This document shows, in pieces, positions 55,780 through 64,000 of a stretch of DNA of 64,000 bases. How positions within the stretch are numbered: the stretch's first letter is position 1; every line of letters begins with the position of its first letter. Both the position numbers and the translations under genes were made by a program. Under the pieces are notes generated by a model. That model was not told where the DNA came from, ran no database searches, and worked only from the letters and a program-made list of their open reading frames with translations. The DNA is from Dyella sp. RRB7 (GTDB lineage Bacteria > Pseudomonadota > Gammaproteobacteria > Xanthomonadales > Rhodanobacteraceae): the NCBI RefSeq assembly GCF_022761115.1, contig NZ_JAKWJS010000002.1, forward strand, positions 372,001 to 436,000. The letters run 5' to 3'.

Positions 55780-56718
55780 TTACGCCGCCGTGCCCGCATC
55801 GGCCATGCGCAGGCGCGCCACATCGCGCAGCGGCGGCGCGCCGAACTGCCGGCTGTATTCGCGACTGAATTGCGAGGGGCTTTCATAACCCACCCGGTGC
55901 GCGGCGGTGGCCACGTCGCACTGCCCGGCCAGCAGCAGCCGGCGCGCCTCGTGCAATCGCAGCTGCTTCTGGTACTGCAGCGGACTCATCGCGGTGATGG
56001 CACGGAAGTGATGGTGCAGCGACGACGCGCTCATATTGACGCGCCCCGCCAGCTCCTCGATGCGCAACGGCTGGTGATAGTGGCGACGCAACCAGTCGAT
56101 GGCACGCGACACCTGGTGCCCCTGGCTACCGGAGGTGGCGATCTGGGCCAAACGTGCGCCCTGCTCGCCGGTCAACAGGCGATAGAGCAGCTCGCGCTCG
56201 ATCAGCGGCCCCAGCACGGCGAGGTCGCGCGGCGCATCCAGCAGGCGCGCCAATCGCAGCAGCGGGTCGAGCAGGCCGGCATCCAGCGGGCTGAGCGAAA
56301 GCCCCGGCGACGAGGCAGGAGCCACCCGCACGGGCTCCACTTCCGGCAGCAGCTCGCGGATGCGCTGCAGGTCGAGCCGGAAGGTCAGGCATAGACAGGG
56401 CTGCTCCGGCGAGGCACGCAGCACCTGCGAGGACACCGGCACGTCGACCGATGTCACCAGGTACGAGGCCGGCTCATGCACGAATGGATGCTGCCCCAGC
56501 AGGATCTGCTTGGCCCCCTGCAGGGCCAGCCCGAGACCGGGTTCGTACATGGCGCACGTCGGCGCGCCCGGGGTGTCCGCGCGAAACAGGGTCAGGGCCG
56601 GCCAGTGCGTGGCATGCACGCCTTGGTGAGACGCCAATCGTGCAACGATCGCTGTCAATTCCTCGCGATCCTGCCCCAGGCGTGAATCGAGCAATGGGGA
56701 AGAAGTCTTATGGTTCAT
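55780..56718 (-). CDS. AraC-family transcriptional regulator
   Basis: A 312-residue regulator with an N-terminal AraC_N cupin-like sensor (MYEPGLGLALQGAKQILLGQ, SYLVTSVDVPVSSQVLRASP) and a C-terminal double HTH: RAIDWLRRHYHQPLRIEELA, NMSASSLHHHFRAITAMSPL and AHRVGYESPSQFSREYSRQF. The N-terminal type is that of regulators found beside alcohol dehydrogenases and oxidoreductases. It is divergent from the alcohol dehydrogenase gene (175 bases between starts) and likely controls it. Confidence 0.92.
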   Translation of the reverse strand: MNHKTSSPLLDSRLGQDREELTAIVARLASHQGVHATHWPALTLFRADTPGAPTCAMYEPGLGLALQGAKQILLGQHPFVHEPASYLVTSVDVPVSSQVLRASPEQPCLCLTFRLDLQRIRELLPEVEPVRVAPASSPGLSLSPLDAGLLDPLLRLARLLDAPRDLAVLGPLIERELLYRLLTGEQGARLAQIATSGSQGHQVSRAIDWLRRHYHQPLRIEELAGRVNMSASSLHHHFRAITAMSPLQYQKQLRLHEARRLLLAGQCDVATAAHRVGYESPSQFSREYSRQFGAPPLRDVARLRMADAGTAA

Positions 56719-56893
56719 GGCATTGCCGGAAGAGCGACCCTGGCAAGCTTGCCTGTTCCTCCGCCCGTTGGCGAGGGCGGCGCACTGGGCGCCGCAGGAT
56801 CAGGCAAGGATCTCGCAGGATCCGGCTACCCGCCGCCGGCACGTGGCTCGCATACTGGCGCCCTCGCTGAATACCGCCACCCAGGAGTAAAGC

Positions 56894-57955
56894 ATGGCCC
56901 TCTCCATTCGCGGCTACGCCGCCCAGTCCGCCACCACGCCACTGGCCGCCCACGACTTCCAGCGCCGCGACCCGCGCCCGGACGACGTGGTGATCGACAT
57001 CCTTTATTGCGGCGTCTGCCACAGCGACATCCACCAGGCCCGCAACGAATGGCACAACAGCATCTATCCGATGGTGCCCGGCCACGAAATCATCGGCCGC
57101 ATCAGCTCGGTGGGCGACAAGGTGACCGGCTTCAAGGCCGGCGACATGGTCGGCGTCGGCTGCATGGTCGACTCCTGCCAGCACTGCGCCTCGTGCAACG
57201 CCGGACTCGAGCAGTATTGCCAGGAAGGCCCCACCTGGACCTATAACGGCGTGGATCGCCGTGACGGGCTGCCGACCTTCGGCGGCTACTCCGAGCGAAT
57301 CGTGGTATCGGACAAGTTCGTGGTGCGCATCTCCGACAAGCTCGACCCGAAGGCCGCCGCGCCGCTGCTGTGCGCCGGCATCACCACCTGGTCGCCGCTG
57401 CGCCACTGGAAGATCGGCAAGGGCAGCAAGGTGGCAGTGGTCGGCCTGGGCGGCCTGGGCCACATGGGCCTGAAATTCGCCAAGGCGATGGGCGCGGAGG
57501 TGACGCTGTTCACCCGCACGCCAGGCAAGGAAATCGAGGCGCGTCGCCTCGGTGCCGACCACGTGGTGCTGTCCACCGATGCGGCGCAGATGGCCGCCGT
57601 GGCGCGCCAGTTCGACTTCATTCTCGACACCGTGCCCTCGCCGCACGACCTCAACCCCTACCTCAACACGCTGACCCTCAACGGCGTGCTGTGCCTGGTC
57701 GGCCTGCTCGAACCGATCGAGCCGCCGGTACAGGCAGGCATGGTGGTGATGGGGCGCCGCTCGATCTCGGGCTCGGCCATCGGCGGCATCGCCGAAACGC
57801 AGGAGATGCTGGATTTCTGCGCCGAGCACGGCATTGTCAGCGACATCGAGATGATCGATATCAAGGACATCAACCATGCTTACGATCGCATGCTGAAGAG
57901 CGACGTGAAGTACCGCTTCGTGATCGACATCGCCTCGCTCAAGTCCGCCGCCTGA
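56894..57955 (+). CDS. zinc alcohol dehydrogenase, YahK/cinnamyl-type, NADP(H)
   Basis: A 353-residue medium-chain dehydrogenase. Catalytic zinc ligands are in ILYCGVCHSDIHQARNEW and PMVPGHEIIGRI; structural zinc cysteines in DSCQHCASCNAGLEQYCQ; nucleotide binding in VAVVGLGGLGHMGLKFAKAM followed by the TRTPGKEIEA strand. The YahK/CAD-like group reduces a broad range of aldehydes with NADPH. The gene is divergent from an AraC-type regulator and ends in a strong terminator, so it is a single-gene transcription unit. Confidence 0.93.
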   Translation: MALSIRGYAAQSATTPLAAHDFQRRDPRPDDVVIDILYCGVCHSDIHQARNEWHNSIYPMVPGHEIIGRISSVGDKVTGFKAGDMVGVGCMVDSCQHCASCNAGLEQYCQEGPTWTYNGVDRRDGLPTFGGYSERIVVSDKFVVRISDKLDPKAAAPLLCAGITTWSPLRHWKIGKGSKVAVVGLGGLGHMGLKFAKAMGAEVTLFTRTPGKEIEARRLGADHVVLSTDAAQMAAVARQFDFILDTVPSPHDLNPYLNTLTLNGVLCLVGLLEPIEPPVQAGMVVMGRRSISGSAIGGIAETQEMLDFCAEHGIVSDIEMIDIKDINHAYDRMLKSDVKYRFVIDIASLKSAA

Positions 57956-57962
57956 GCAAACT

Positions 57963-57997
57963 GCCGGGCCGCCCCACGAAGGCGGCCCGGCGTTTTC
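57963..57997 (+). terminator. Rho-independent terminator after alcohol dehydrogenase gene
   Basis: GCCGGGCCGCC (57963-57973), a 7-base loop, GGCGGCCCGGC (57981-57991), then GTTTTC. The 11-bp stem is perfect. It starts eight bases after the stop codon. It also lies at the 3' end of the convergent YdcF-like gene, though the T run suits only the plus strand. Confidence 0.85.
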
Positions 57998-58005
57998 ATG
58001 CGGCA

Positions 58006-58761
58006 TCAGGCGCCCAGCGGCGGCGCCTTAGGCGCGTTCCAGCCCATCACGTTGTAGACGTGATAACGCAGGATGCCCAGGTACTCGTGCAGCGTCACGT
58101 CAGCCAGCAGGAAGTTCCAGGCATCGGGCAGCAGTTGGCGATCGGCCCGCAACCAGTCACCGGCCACCGGCTGCAAGCTCACGCCGAAATGCGCGAAGTA
58201 CAGCAGGCTGCGCCGCAGGTGAATGCCCGAGGTCACCAGCACCAGGTGTTGCGGTGCATAGTCCCGCAGCAGCGGACGGCTGAACTGGGCGTTCTGCCAG
58301 GTGGTCATGCTGCGCGTTTCCAGCGTCAGGTCAGCCGCCGGAATACCCAGCTTGCGCAGCGCGCGCCCGTACACCACGGATTCGGGCTCGCCGTGATCCT
58401 GCGAGTCCCCGCCACAGACCACCAGGTGGCAATCGCCCCCCGTCGCCTTGCACGCGGCATAGAGCTGGGCCGCCTTCAGGATGCGGCCGTCGGCGAAGAA
58501 CGATGGAATCAGCGAATCATGTTCCGGATGCACCGTGCCGGCACCCAGCAGCACGATCGCATTGCGCTGGGCCCAGGCAACGGGTGGGTCCGGACGATAG
58601 TCAGCCTGCAGGTCGCGCACCATCACGCGCGGCACCATGCCGCAACCGATACCGATGAAAAACAGCACCACCAGTGCCAGCAGGACATGACCTGGCCAGC
58701 GCCGGCGCATCCGGTACAGCAACACGGCCACCAGCAGCGTGACGAACAGCACGGTGAGCAT
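58006..58761 (-). CDS. YdcF/SanA-family (DUF218) membrane protein
   Basis: A 251-residue protein with two N-terminal membrane helices (LTVLFVTLLVAVLLYRM; HVLLALVVLFFIGIGCGMVP) and a DUF218 domain: AIVLLGAGTVHPEHDSLIPS, FADGRILKAAQLYAACKATG, HLVVCGGDSQDHGEPESVVY, LTLETRSMTTWQNAQFSRPL and LVLVTSGIHLRRSLLYFAHF. ElyC, SanA and YdcF belong here and act in envelope or peptidoglycan precursor homeostasis. The ATG at 58761 follows GGGGGAG. Upstream in-frame sequence is not coding. Confidence 0.87.
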   Translation of the reverse strand: MLTVLFVTLLVAVLLYRMRRRWPGHVLLALVVLFFIGIGCGMVPRVMVRDLQADYRPDPPVAWAQRNAIVLLGAGTVHPEHDSLIPSFFADGRILKAAQLYAACKATGGDCHLVVCGGDSQDHGEPESVVYGRALRKLGIPAADLTLETRSMTTWQNAQFSRPLLRDYAPQHLVLVTSGIHLRRSLLYFAHFGVSLQPVAGDWLRADRQLLPDAWNFLLADVTLHEYLGILRYHVYNVMGWNAPKAPPLGA

Positions 58762-58905
58762 GGGCTCCCCCGAGGTTGGAAACTCATGGCATCTTAGAGC
58801 CTGACCGCAACGCGAGGCGAGCGCGTGCAGCATGGGTCGGCAAACCCCCATGGACACGCCCGCCGTGAGGAAAGCGGCAACCCTGGCTAGGCATGGAACC
58901 TGCGC

Positions 58906-60339
58906 ATGACCACTCTCGTTTTCGTGCACGGCTGGAGCGTCACCAACACCTCGACCTACGGTGCCCTGCCCCAGCGCCTGCAGCAGCAGGCCGTTGCCGC
59001 GGGCATCGCGCTCGACATCGCCGACATCTGGCTGTCCGAATACGTGAGCTTCGACGATGCCGTAACCATGGCCGACGTGGTGCGCGCCTTCGACCACGCG
59101 CTGCGCGACCTGCCTTTGCACGACGGCCGCTTTGCCTGCATCACCCACTCCACCGGCGGGCCGGTGGTGCGCGAATGGTTGCGTGCGCAGCGCGAGCGCC
59201 CGGGTGCTTTCGGCTCGATGCGACTCACTCACCTGATGATGCTGGCGCCGGCCAATTTCGGTTCGGCGCTGGCCCAGTTGGGCAAAGGTGTATTGGGCGA
59301 GCTGCGCGCATGGACGGACAGCGTCGAGCCGGGGCAACGCATACTCGATTGGCTGGAGCTTGGCAGCGCCGAATCGTTGGCGCTCAACCTGGACCATATC
59401 TACGGCGGCGATCCGGCGTCACAGGGGCAGTACCTGTTCGTGCTGACCGGCGATCGCCCCGATCGCTCGTTGTATGACCACGTCAACAGCTACACCGGCG
59501 AGGACGGCTCCGATGGCGTGGTGCGCATCGCCGCCGCCAATCTCAACGCCCATCACGCCGTGCTTGCGCGCAAAAGCGGCGCGTCGGCCGATACGCTGGC
59601 ACTGCATCTCGCCAGCGCACCGCGCACTGCCTTCAAGCTCATTCCCGGCGCATCCCATTCCGGTAACCAGCAAGGCATCATGGCCGCCGCACCCGATGCC
59701 ACCGTGGACGCCTTGCTGCGCTGCCTGCGCGTGGACGATGCCGCCGGCTACACGCAGCTGTGCGACGACTTCGCTGCCGAGAACGCCGCACGTGACGCCG
59801 ACAGGGTGGAGCTGGAAGCAGTTGGGCCGTTTCCGTCGCGCGTGCACATCCATGATCCGCGCAGCCTGCTGATCGTGCGCCTCAGCGACGAAAGCGGCGA
59901 GCCGCTGCTGGGCAGCCGCCTGCTGCTGAAGGCGGGCACGCCGCCCAACCCGGACTGGATGCCGCAAGGCTTCATGCTGGATCGCCAGGCCAACAGCCAG
60001 CATGCGAACGTGGTGTCGTTCTTCCTCAATCACGCGCTGCTTGCCGGCACCGCGCGCGTGGCCGATCCGGCCAACCGCCGCAAGACGCTGCGCCATGCCA
60101 TCGCCGCGCACCGCCCGTATGGCGCCACCGTGCAACCGGCCGACCTCGGCGGACTGGTCCACCATGCCATCGCCAGCACGTCGGCAGATGACGACCTGTT
60201 TCAGGTCATCGGCCCCCACCAGACCACCGTGCTGGACGTGGTGCTGCCACGCAAGGTGCATGAGGGGGTTTTCCGCCTGACCAGAAAACGGGAGCCGGAG
60301 GATTTCCGGTGGCTGGTAGCCGGGGATGTCGTTCCTTGA
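58906..60339 (+). CDS. alpha/beta hydrolase, PGAP1/lipase-like
   Basis: A 477-residue protein. The first 250 residues form an alpha/beta-hydrolase: TLVFVHGWSVTNTSTYGALP, FACITHSTGGPVVREWLRAQ with the nucleophilic Ser in the H-S-T-G-G elbow, and LTHLMMLAPANFGSALAQLG; GASHSGNQQGIM supplies a candidate His. The last 150 residues are a beta-rich domain of unknown role (VHIHDPRSLLIVRLSDESGE; VPRKVHEGVFRLTRKREPED-like end). No signal peptide is seen. The domain arrangement appears in uncharacterised proteobacterial phospholipases. It is divergent from the YdcF-like gene. Confidence 0.8.
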   Translation: MTTLVFVHGWSVTNTSTYGALPQRLQQQAVAAGIALDIADIWLSEYVSFDDAVTMADVVRAFDHALRDLPLHDGRFACITHSTGGPVVREWLRAQRERPGAFGSMRLTHLMMLAPANFGSALAQLGKGVLGELRAWTDSVEPGQRILDWLELGSAESLALNLDHIYGGDPASQGQYLFVLTGDRPDRSLYDHVNSYTGEDGSDGVVRIAAANLNAHHAVLARKSGASADTLALHLASAPRTAFKLIPGASHSGNQQGIMAAAPDATVDALLRCLRVDDAAGYTQLCDDFAAENAARDADRVELEAVGPFPSRVHIHDPRSLLIVRLSDESGEPLLGSRLLLKAGTPPNPDWMPQGFMLDRQANSQHANVVSFFLNHALLAGTARVADPANRRKTLRHAIAAHRPYGATVQPADLGGLVHHAIASTSADDDLFQVIGPHQTTVLDVVLPRKVHEGVFRLTRKREPEDFRWLVAGDVVP

Positions 60340-60533
60340 CCTCGGGCGAACTTGCCACGGGCGACTTCCGCTCCGGCCCAGGCGCGTCGCCGTAACCCCG
60401 TGGGCCATCGACCCGCGTTGCATGGATATGACCTCTTCAAAGTCGCCCTGCCCCCATGCCCAGTTCCCCAGCGGCGACCTGCGCCGCCATTGATGCTTAC
60501 CACGCTCGCCGGTTTGGCTTAACCTCGCCGCCC

Positions 60534-61088
60534 ATGGATGCCCCCGTGGACGACGATGCGAAGCTGATGCTGGCCTATGCGCATGGCGAGCTGTCGGCGT
60601 TCGATGCGTTGTATGCGCGGCACCGGGGCACGCTGTATCGCTTTCTGCTGCGCACCACCCGCGATTCGCGGCTGGCCGAGGAGCTGTTCCAGGACACCTG
60701 GAGCCGCGTCATCGCCGCACGCACACGCTACACGCCGCAGGCCAGGTTCAGCACCTGGCTGCTGCAGATCGCGCACAACCTGCTGATCGACAGCCATCGA
60801 CGCAAGCGGCCCATGGCCACCGGCGAGGATGCGGAACATGCGCTGGCCAACCTGGCCGGCCCCGATCACGAACAGCCCGAGCATGTACTGTCCGAGTTCG
60901 AGCGCCGCCGCCGCTTGCAGCGTGCGATCGAGGCCCTGCCCGACGAGCAACGCACCGCCGTGCTGCTGCGCCTGGAGAACGACCTGAGCGTGGAGGACAT
61001 TGCCCAAGTGACCGGCGTGGGACGCGAGACCGCCAAGTCGCGCCTGCGCTATGCCATGAACCGATTGCGCGAACAGCTGGCCGAATGA
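60534..61088 (+). CDS. ECF-type RNA polymerase sigma factor
   Basis: A 184-residue sigma-70 ECF factor. Region 2 runs over AYAHGELSAFDALYARHRGT, ELFQDTWSRVIAARTRYTPQ and FSTWLLQIAHNLLIDSHRRK; region 4 over IEALPDEQRTAVLLRLENDL and VEDIAQVTGVGRETAKSRLR. There is no extracytoplasmic-type C-terminal extension. Its stop overlaps the start of the next gene (ATGA), so the pair is coupled and the next protein is the likely anti-sigma factor. An in-frame extension to 60456 is less likely since region 2 starts right after 60534. Confidence 0.9.
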   Translation: MDAPVDDDAKLMLAYAHGELSAFDALYARHRGTLYRFLLRTTRDSRLAEELFQDTWSRVIAARTRYTPQARFSTWLLQIAHNLLIDSHRRKRPMATGEDAEHALANLAGPDHEQPEHVLSEFERRRRLQRAIEALPDEQRTAVLLRLENDLSVEDIAQVTGVGRETAKSRLRYAMNRLREQLAE

Positions 61089-61894
61089 CTACGCACCACC
61101 ACCACGACGAACCGCTGCCGGGCGAGGACGAGCTGAAGGCGCTCTACCGCAGCCTGCCGCGCAACGAGCCGACGCCGGCCCTTGACGATGCCGTGCGGCG
61201 CGCGGCGGCGGCCCCGCTGCGCACGCGCCGCACGGCACGCTGGCCGGTGACTGCGGCGAGTGCTGCCGTGCTGGTGCTTGCCGCCGGACTGGGCTGGCAG
61301 ATGCGCGACCGCGTGCCAGGCATGCGGCAGACGCCGGCGCCTGCCGCGGTCTCCGCCAGCACGCCAGCACCAGCGGCCACCGCTGCGCCAGCGATCCAGG
61401 CCGTGGATGAGAATGCCGGCAAGCCGGCCTCCGCCACGATCCCGGCCCAGCGCTTCCATGAAGCCATCCGTTCGGCGACAAGGCCACGGGTGGTGTCGTC
61501 CGCTCCATCCATCCCGTTGGCGGCACCGCCATCTGCCCCGGAGATGACCGCCGCGCCGGAGCGCGTGATGGCGCCAGTGCCACCTGCGCCGACCGTGGCA
61601 GTGGCAGCGCCAGCCCCTGCCGAAACACCGACCGGCGCTGGCAACCGCATGGCCACCATGAAGGCCATGGCTGCCTCGCCGCCCCTGCCGATCGCGCCCG
61701 CACCGGTGCCCGCGATGGACCCCACCGCAGCCCGCTCCACCGATACCCCCGCGCAGGAGCTGGACAAGATCCGCCAGCTGCTGACCCAGCAGCGCCGCGA
61801 CGAAGCACTGCGGCGCCTGGCCGCCTTTCAACGCGCGCATCCGGACGTGACACTACCGGACGACTTGCGCGCCCAGCTTCCCGACCATGACTGA
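61085..61894 (+). CDS. putative anti-sigma factor, single membrane span, Pro/Ala-rich
   Basis: A 269-residue protein coupled to the sigma gene. Residues 1-55 are a cytoplasmic part with a His run at the start (TTHHHHDEPLPGEDELKALY) and LDDAVRRAAAAPLRTRR, followed by one membrane helix (WPVTAASAAVLVLAAGLGWQ). The outside part is a 150-residue Ala/Pro-rich stalk, then a short helical end (LDKIRQLLTQQRRDEALRRL, AAFQRAHPDVTLPDDLRAQL). No zinc-binding HXXXCXXC is seen. Coupling and topology suggest it holds the sigma factor at the membrane; this is inference. Confidence 0.72.
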   Translation: MTTHHHHDEPLPGEDELKALYRSLPRNEPTPALDDAVRRAAAAPLRTRRTARWPVTAASAAVLVLAAGLGWQMRDRVPGMRQTPAPAAVSASTPAPAATAAPAIQAVDENAGKPASATIPAQRFHEAIRSATRPRVVSSAPSIPLAAPPSAPEMTAAPERVMAPVPPAPTVAVAAPAPAETPTGAGNRMATMKAMAASPPLPIAPAPVPAMDPTAARSTDTPAQELDKIRQLLTQQRRDEALRRLAAFQRAHPDVTLPDDLRAQLPDHD

Positions 61895-62483
61895 CATGCT
61901 GCACACCCTCGCCGTCGCCTGCCAGCACAGCGAGGACATCAAGAAAAGCCGCTTTCTCGCCCAGGCCGCACCGGTGCAGACGCCCGAGCAGGCGCTGGCT
62001 TTCGTGCGCCAGGTGAGCGATGCCGCCGCCACGCACAACTGCTGGGCCTACCGGATCGGCCAGGACTATCGCTTCAACGACGATGGCGAACCGGGCGGCA
62101 CCGCGGGTCGCCCGATCCTGCAAGCCATCGAGGGCCAGGGCATCGATCGCGCCGTGGTGGTGGTGACGCGCTGGTACGGCGGCATCAAGCTCGGCGCCGG
62201 AGGATTGGTGCGCGCCTACGGCGGCACGGCGGCCGAGTGCCTGCGCCGCGCCGAGCGCGTGCCCATCGTGGCGATGGCGCGGCTAGGGTTGCGTTGCGAC
62301 TTTGCCGAACTGGCCTTGCTCAAGGCGCGCCTGCGTGAACTGGACGCCGAAGTCCAGCAGGAGCGTTTCGATGCGGACGGTGTGGCGCTGGAGATTCAGC
62401 TGCCCGAGGGACGCGTGGACGAGGCGCTGTCCCGCATCACCGATATCAGCCGCGGACGCCATGGCGGACGGCGGCTGGATTGA
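61887..62483 (+). CDS. YigZ/IMPACT-family protein (UPF0029)
   Basis: A 198-residue protein. The N-terminal IMPACT domain shows SEDIKKSRFLAQAAPVQTPE, HNCWAYRIGQDYRFNDDGEP, GGTAGRPILQAIEGQGIDRA and VVVVTRWYGGIKLGAGGLVR, followed by a C-terminal ferredoxin-like UPF0029 domain. Bacterial YigZ proteins are of uncertain function (once annotated as proline dipeptidase); they relate to the eukaryotic translation regulator IMPACT. The ATG overlaps the end of the anti-sigma-like gene by eight bases, so it is expressed from the same message. Confidence 0.92.
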   Translation: MTDMLHTLAVACQHSEDIKKSRFLAQAAPVQTPEQALAFVRQVSDAAATHNCWAYRIGQDYRFNDDGEPGGTAGRPILQAIEGQGIDRAVVVVTRWYGGIKLGAGGLVRAYGGTAAECLRRAERVPIVAMARLGLRCDFAELALLKARLRELDAEVQQERFDADGVALEIQLPEGRVDEALSRITDISRGRHGGRRLD

Positions 62484-62590
62484 TATCGGCGGCAGGCTGC
62501 CCCACGTTGACTGCGTTGCCAAGCGTTGGTCGCGCCCAGGGCGCGCCGCCTCTTGCCGATCCCCTCCAACACCACCGCCCGCGAGCCCCC

Positions 62591-64000
62591 ATGAGCGAAC
62601 CCGCTGCTACGCCACGCCCATCACGCCGCCTTGGCGCCCTGCTGCAGCTGTGGCCGTTCCTGCGGCCGCACCGGGCGCTTGGCATCGGCTGGCTGGTGTT
62701 CCTGGGCATCTCCTCGGGTGCCACCCTGGTGTTGCCGATTGCAGTGCGCCACATGATCGACCAGGGTTTTGGCCACTCCAACGCGGCGGCGATCAACACC
62801 ACCTTCCTGGGCCTGTTCGGCGTGGCGCTGGTGCTCGCCTTCGCCACCGCCGCCCGCTACTACTGCATCACCCTGCTGGGTGAACGCGCGCTGGCATCGC
62901 TGCGCGCCAAGTTGTACGCGCATGTGATCCGGCTCGATGTGGGTTTCTTCGAACGCAGCCGCGTGGGTGAGCTGATCTCGCGCCTGGGCACCGATACCGA
63001 AGTGATCCAGGCGTTGATCGGTTCGGGCATCTCGGTGGCACTGCGCAGCGCGGTGATGCTGCTGGGCGCCACCGCCATGATGGTGTGGACCAGCCCGCGC
63101 CTGGCTGGTCTCACCGCGCTGGTGATCCCGGCAGTGATGCTGCCCATCCTGGTATTTGGTCGCCGCGTGCAGAAGCTGTCGCGCGCCAGCCAGGATCGCC
63201 TAGCCGACGCCGCCGCCATCGCCAACGAAACGCTCAACGCCGCGCCGGCGGTGAAGGCGTACGCACGCGAGGACATCGAGAGCACCCGCTACGGCGGTGC
63301 CATCACCCGCGCCCTGGCCACCGCGCGCAAGCGCATCGGCATGCGTTCCATGCTGACGGCCGCGGTGATCGTGCTGTTCTTCGGCGCCATCACCCTGGTG
63401 CTGTGGGCCGGTGCGCGCGACGTGCTGGCGGGCACGCTGGACGTGGGCGTGCTGGGCCAGTTCGTGATTTACGCCTTCTTTGCTGCCGGCTCGCTGGCCG
63501 GCCTGTCGGAAGTATGGGGTGACGTATTGCGCGCCGCGGGCGCGATGGAGCGCATCGGCGAGCTGTTCGAGGAGCGCGCCGAGATCACCAGCCCCGCGCA
63601 ACCCACGCCGCTGCCTCGCCCCATGCGTGGCGCGCTGCACTTTGACAACGTCACCTTTCACTACCCGACGCGCCCCGATGCTCCCGCGCTCCACGATTTC
63701 GACCTGGCCATCCAGCCCGGCGAAACGGTGGCGCTAGTAGGTCCCTCGGGCGCGGGCAAGAGCACGGTGTTCGCGCTGCTGCTGCGCTTCTACGACCCAC
63801 AAACGGGACGCATCACGCTCGACGGTGTCGACCTGCGTGCGCTCAGCCTGTCCGAGCTGCGTGGCGCCATTGCGCTGGTGCCGCAGGAGACGGTGATCTT
63901 CGGTGGCAGCGCCGCCGACAATATCCGCTTCGGCCGCCAGGATGCCGGCGACGATGAAGTGCGCGAGGCCGCTCGTGCCGCCGAGGCCAACGACTTCATC
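62591..64000 (+). CDS. ABC exporter, fused permease/ATPase, 3' end beyond window
   Basis: The frame is open from the ATG at 62591 to the window end (470 codons). A cytoplasmic start (SEPAATPRPSRRLGALLQLW) leads to six membrane helices (IGWLVFLGISSGATLVLPIA; VALVLAFATAARYYCITLLG; AVMLLGATAMMVWTSPRLAG; LVIPAVMLPILVFGRRVQKL; MLTAAVIVLFFGAITLVLWA), with coupling region VGELISRLGTDTEVIQALIG. The nucleotide-binding domain has Walker A LVGPSGAGKSTVFALLL and Q-loop ALVPQETVIFGGS; the signature and Walker B are outside the window. It is of the MsbA-related (TIGR02204-like) exporter group; substrate unknown, lipid or drug likely. Confidence 0.93.
   Translation, partial: MSEPAATPRPSRRLGALLQLWPFLRPHRALGIGWLVFLGISSGATLVLPIAVRHMIDQGFGHSNAAAINTTFLGLFGVALVLAFATAARYYCITLLGERALASLRAKLYAHVIRLDVGFFERSRVGELISRLGTDTEVIQALIGSGISVALRSAVMLLGATAMMVWTSPRLAGLTALVIPAVMLPILVFGRRVQKLSRASQDRLADAAAIANETLNAAPAVKAYAREDIESTRYGGAITRALATARKRIGMRSMLTAAVIVLFFGAITLVLWAGARDVLAGTLDVGVLGQFVIYAFFAAGSLAGLSEVWGDVLRAAGAMERIGELFEERAEITSPAQPTPLPRPMRGALHFDNVTFHYPTRPDAPALHDFDLAIQPGETVALVGPSGAGKSTVFALLLRFYDPQTGRITLDGVDLRALSLSELRGAIALVPQETVIFGGSAADNIRFGRQDAGDDEVREAARAAEANDFI

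Overview
The window is GC-rich chromosomal DNA from a gammaproteobacterium. Gene content and order (serS, rarA, lolA, ftsK, trxB and aat in one stretch, FNR-type regulator, DUF2339/DUF3999 pair, GumN-like protein, short palindromic repeats ending in GGATCCCCGCTTTCGCGGGGA) point to the order Lysobacterales/Xanthomonadales, most likely the Rhodanobacteraceae (Dyella, Luteibacter, Frateuria or Rhodanobacter). This placement is inference from family knowledge; no search was run.

Layout. 1-5.1 kb: a medium-chain oxidoreductase, a secreted yellow/MRJP-like protein, a secreted cupin and a SulP anion transporter. 5.3-8.0 kb: a decayed contact-dependent-inhibition island. It holds a CdiA/FhaB repeat fragment fused to an IS3 transposase tail, a lipoprotein, a CdiA-CT-like toxin domain (DUF6883-like) running in frame into an immunity-like DUF4926 domain, and an IS3 transposase without its first ORF. 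8.1-9.9 kb: a small coiled-coil protein, an unknown exported protein and an integrase N-terminal remnant lying at the 3' end of a tRNA-Ser(UGA) gene. 10-31 kb: conserved housekeeping block (serS, HCCA isomerase, rarA, cytochrome b561, DUF3999/DUF2339, a propeller-type diguanylate cyclase, DUF1275, lolA, ftsK, trxB, FemAB-like acyltransferase, aat). 30.6-32.6 kb: a DUF350 / DUF1190-like / glutathionylspermidine-synthase-like operon resembling E. coli yjfL-yjfM-yjfC. 32.6-44.6 kb: HD-GYP phosphodiesterase, DUF1905 protein, a broken methyltransferase, ispG, an FNR-type oxygen regulator, a long acetyl-CoA hydrolase/transferase, a cardiolipin-synthase-like PLD, xseA, and an acetolactate-synthase-like enzyme with an aldehyde dehydrogenase. 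44.9-45.7 kb: a HigB/RelE-type toxin-antitoxin pair behind a perfect 18-bp palindrome inside its promoter. 45.9-48.7 kb: PiT phosphate transporter and a GumN-like protein. 48.7-51.7 kb: a graveyard with deleted folC, the tail of a GNAT gene, a secreted GYW-repeat protein and IS3 remnants. 51.7-64 kb: S10 carboxypeptidase, a stand-alone M17 N-terminal domain, patatin, HAD phosphatase, divergent AraC/alcohol dehydrogenase, YdcF-like protein, an alpha/beta hydrolase, an ECF sigma/anti-sigma-like pair, a YigZ protein and an ABC exporter cut by the window end.

The most interesting parts are the toxin/immunity single frame in the CDI remnant, the secreted GYW-repeat protein, the self-regulated toxin-antitoxin promoter, the stand-alone M17 N-terminal protein, and the evidence of repeated deletions around IS3 fragments. 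Cyclic-di-GMP turnover is represented by one synthase (19.9-23.0 kb) and one HD-GYP hydrolase (32.7-33.5 kb). I see no CRISPR array, rRNA, complete prophage or complete insertion sequence.
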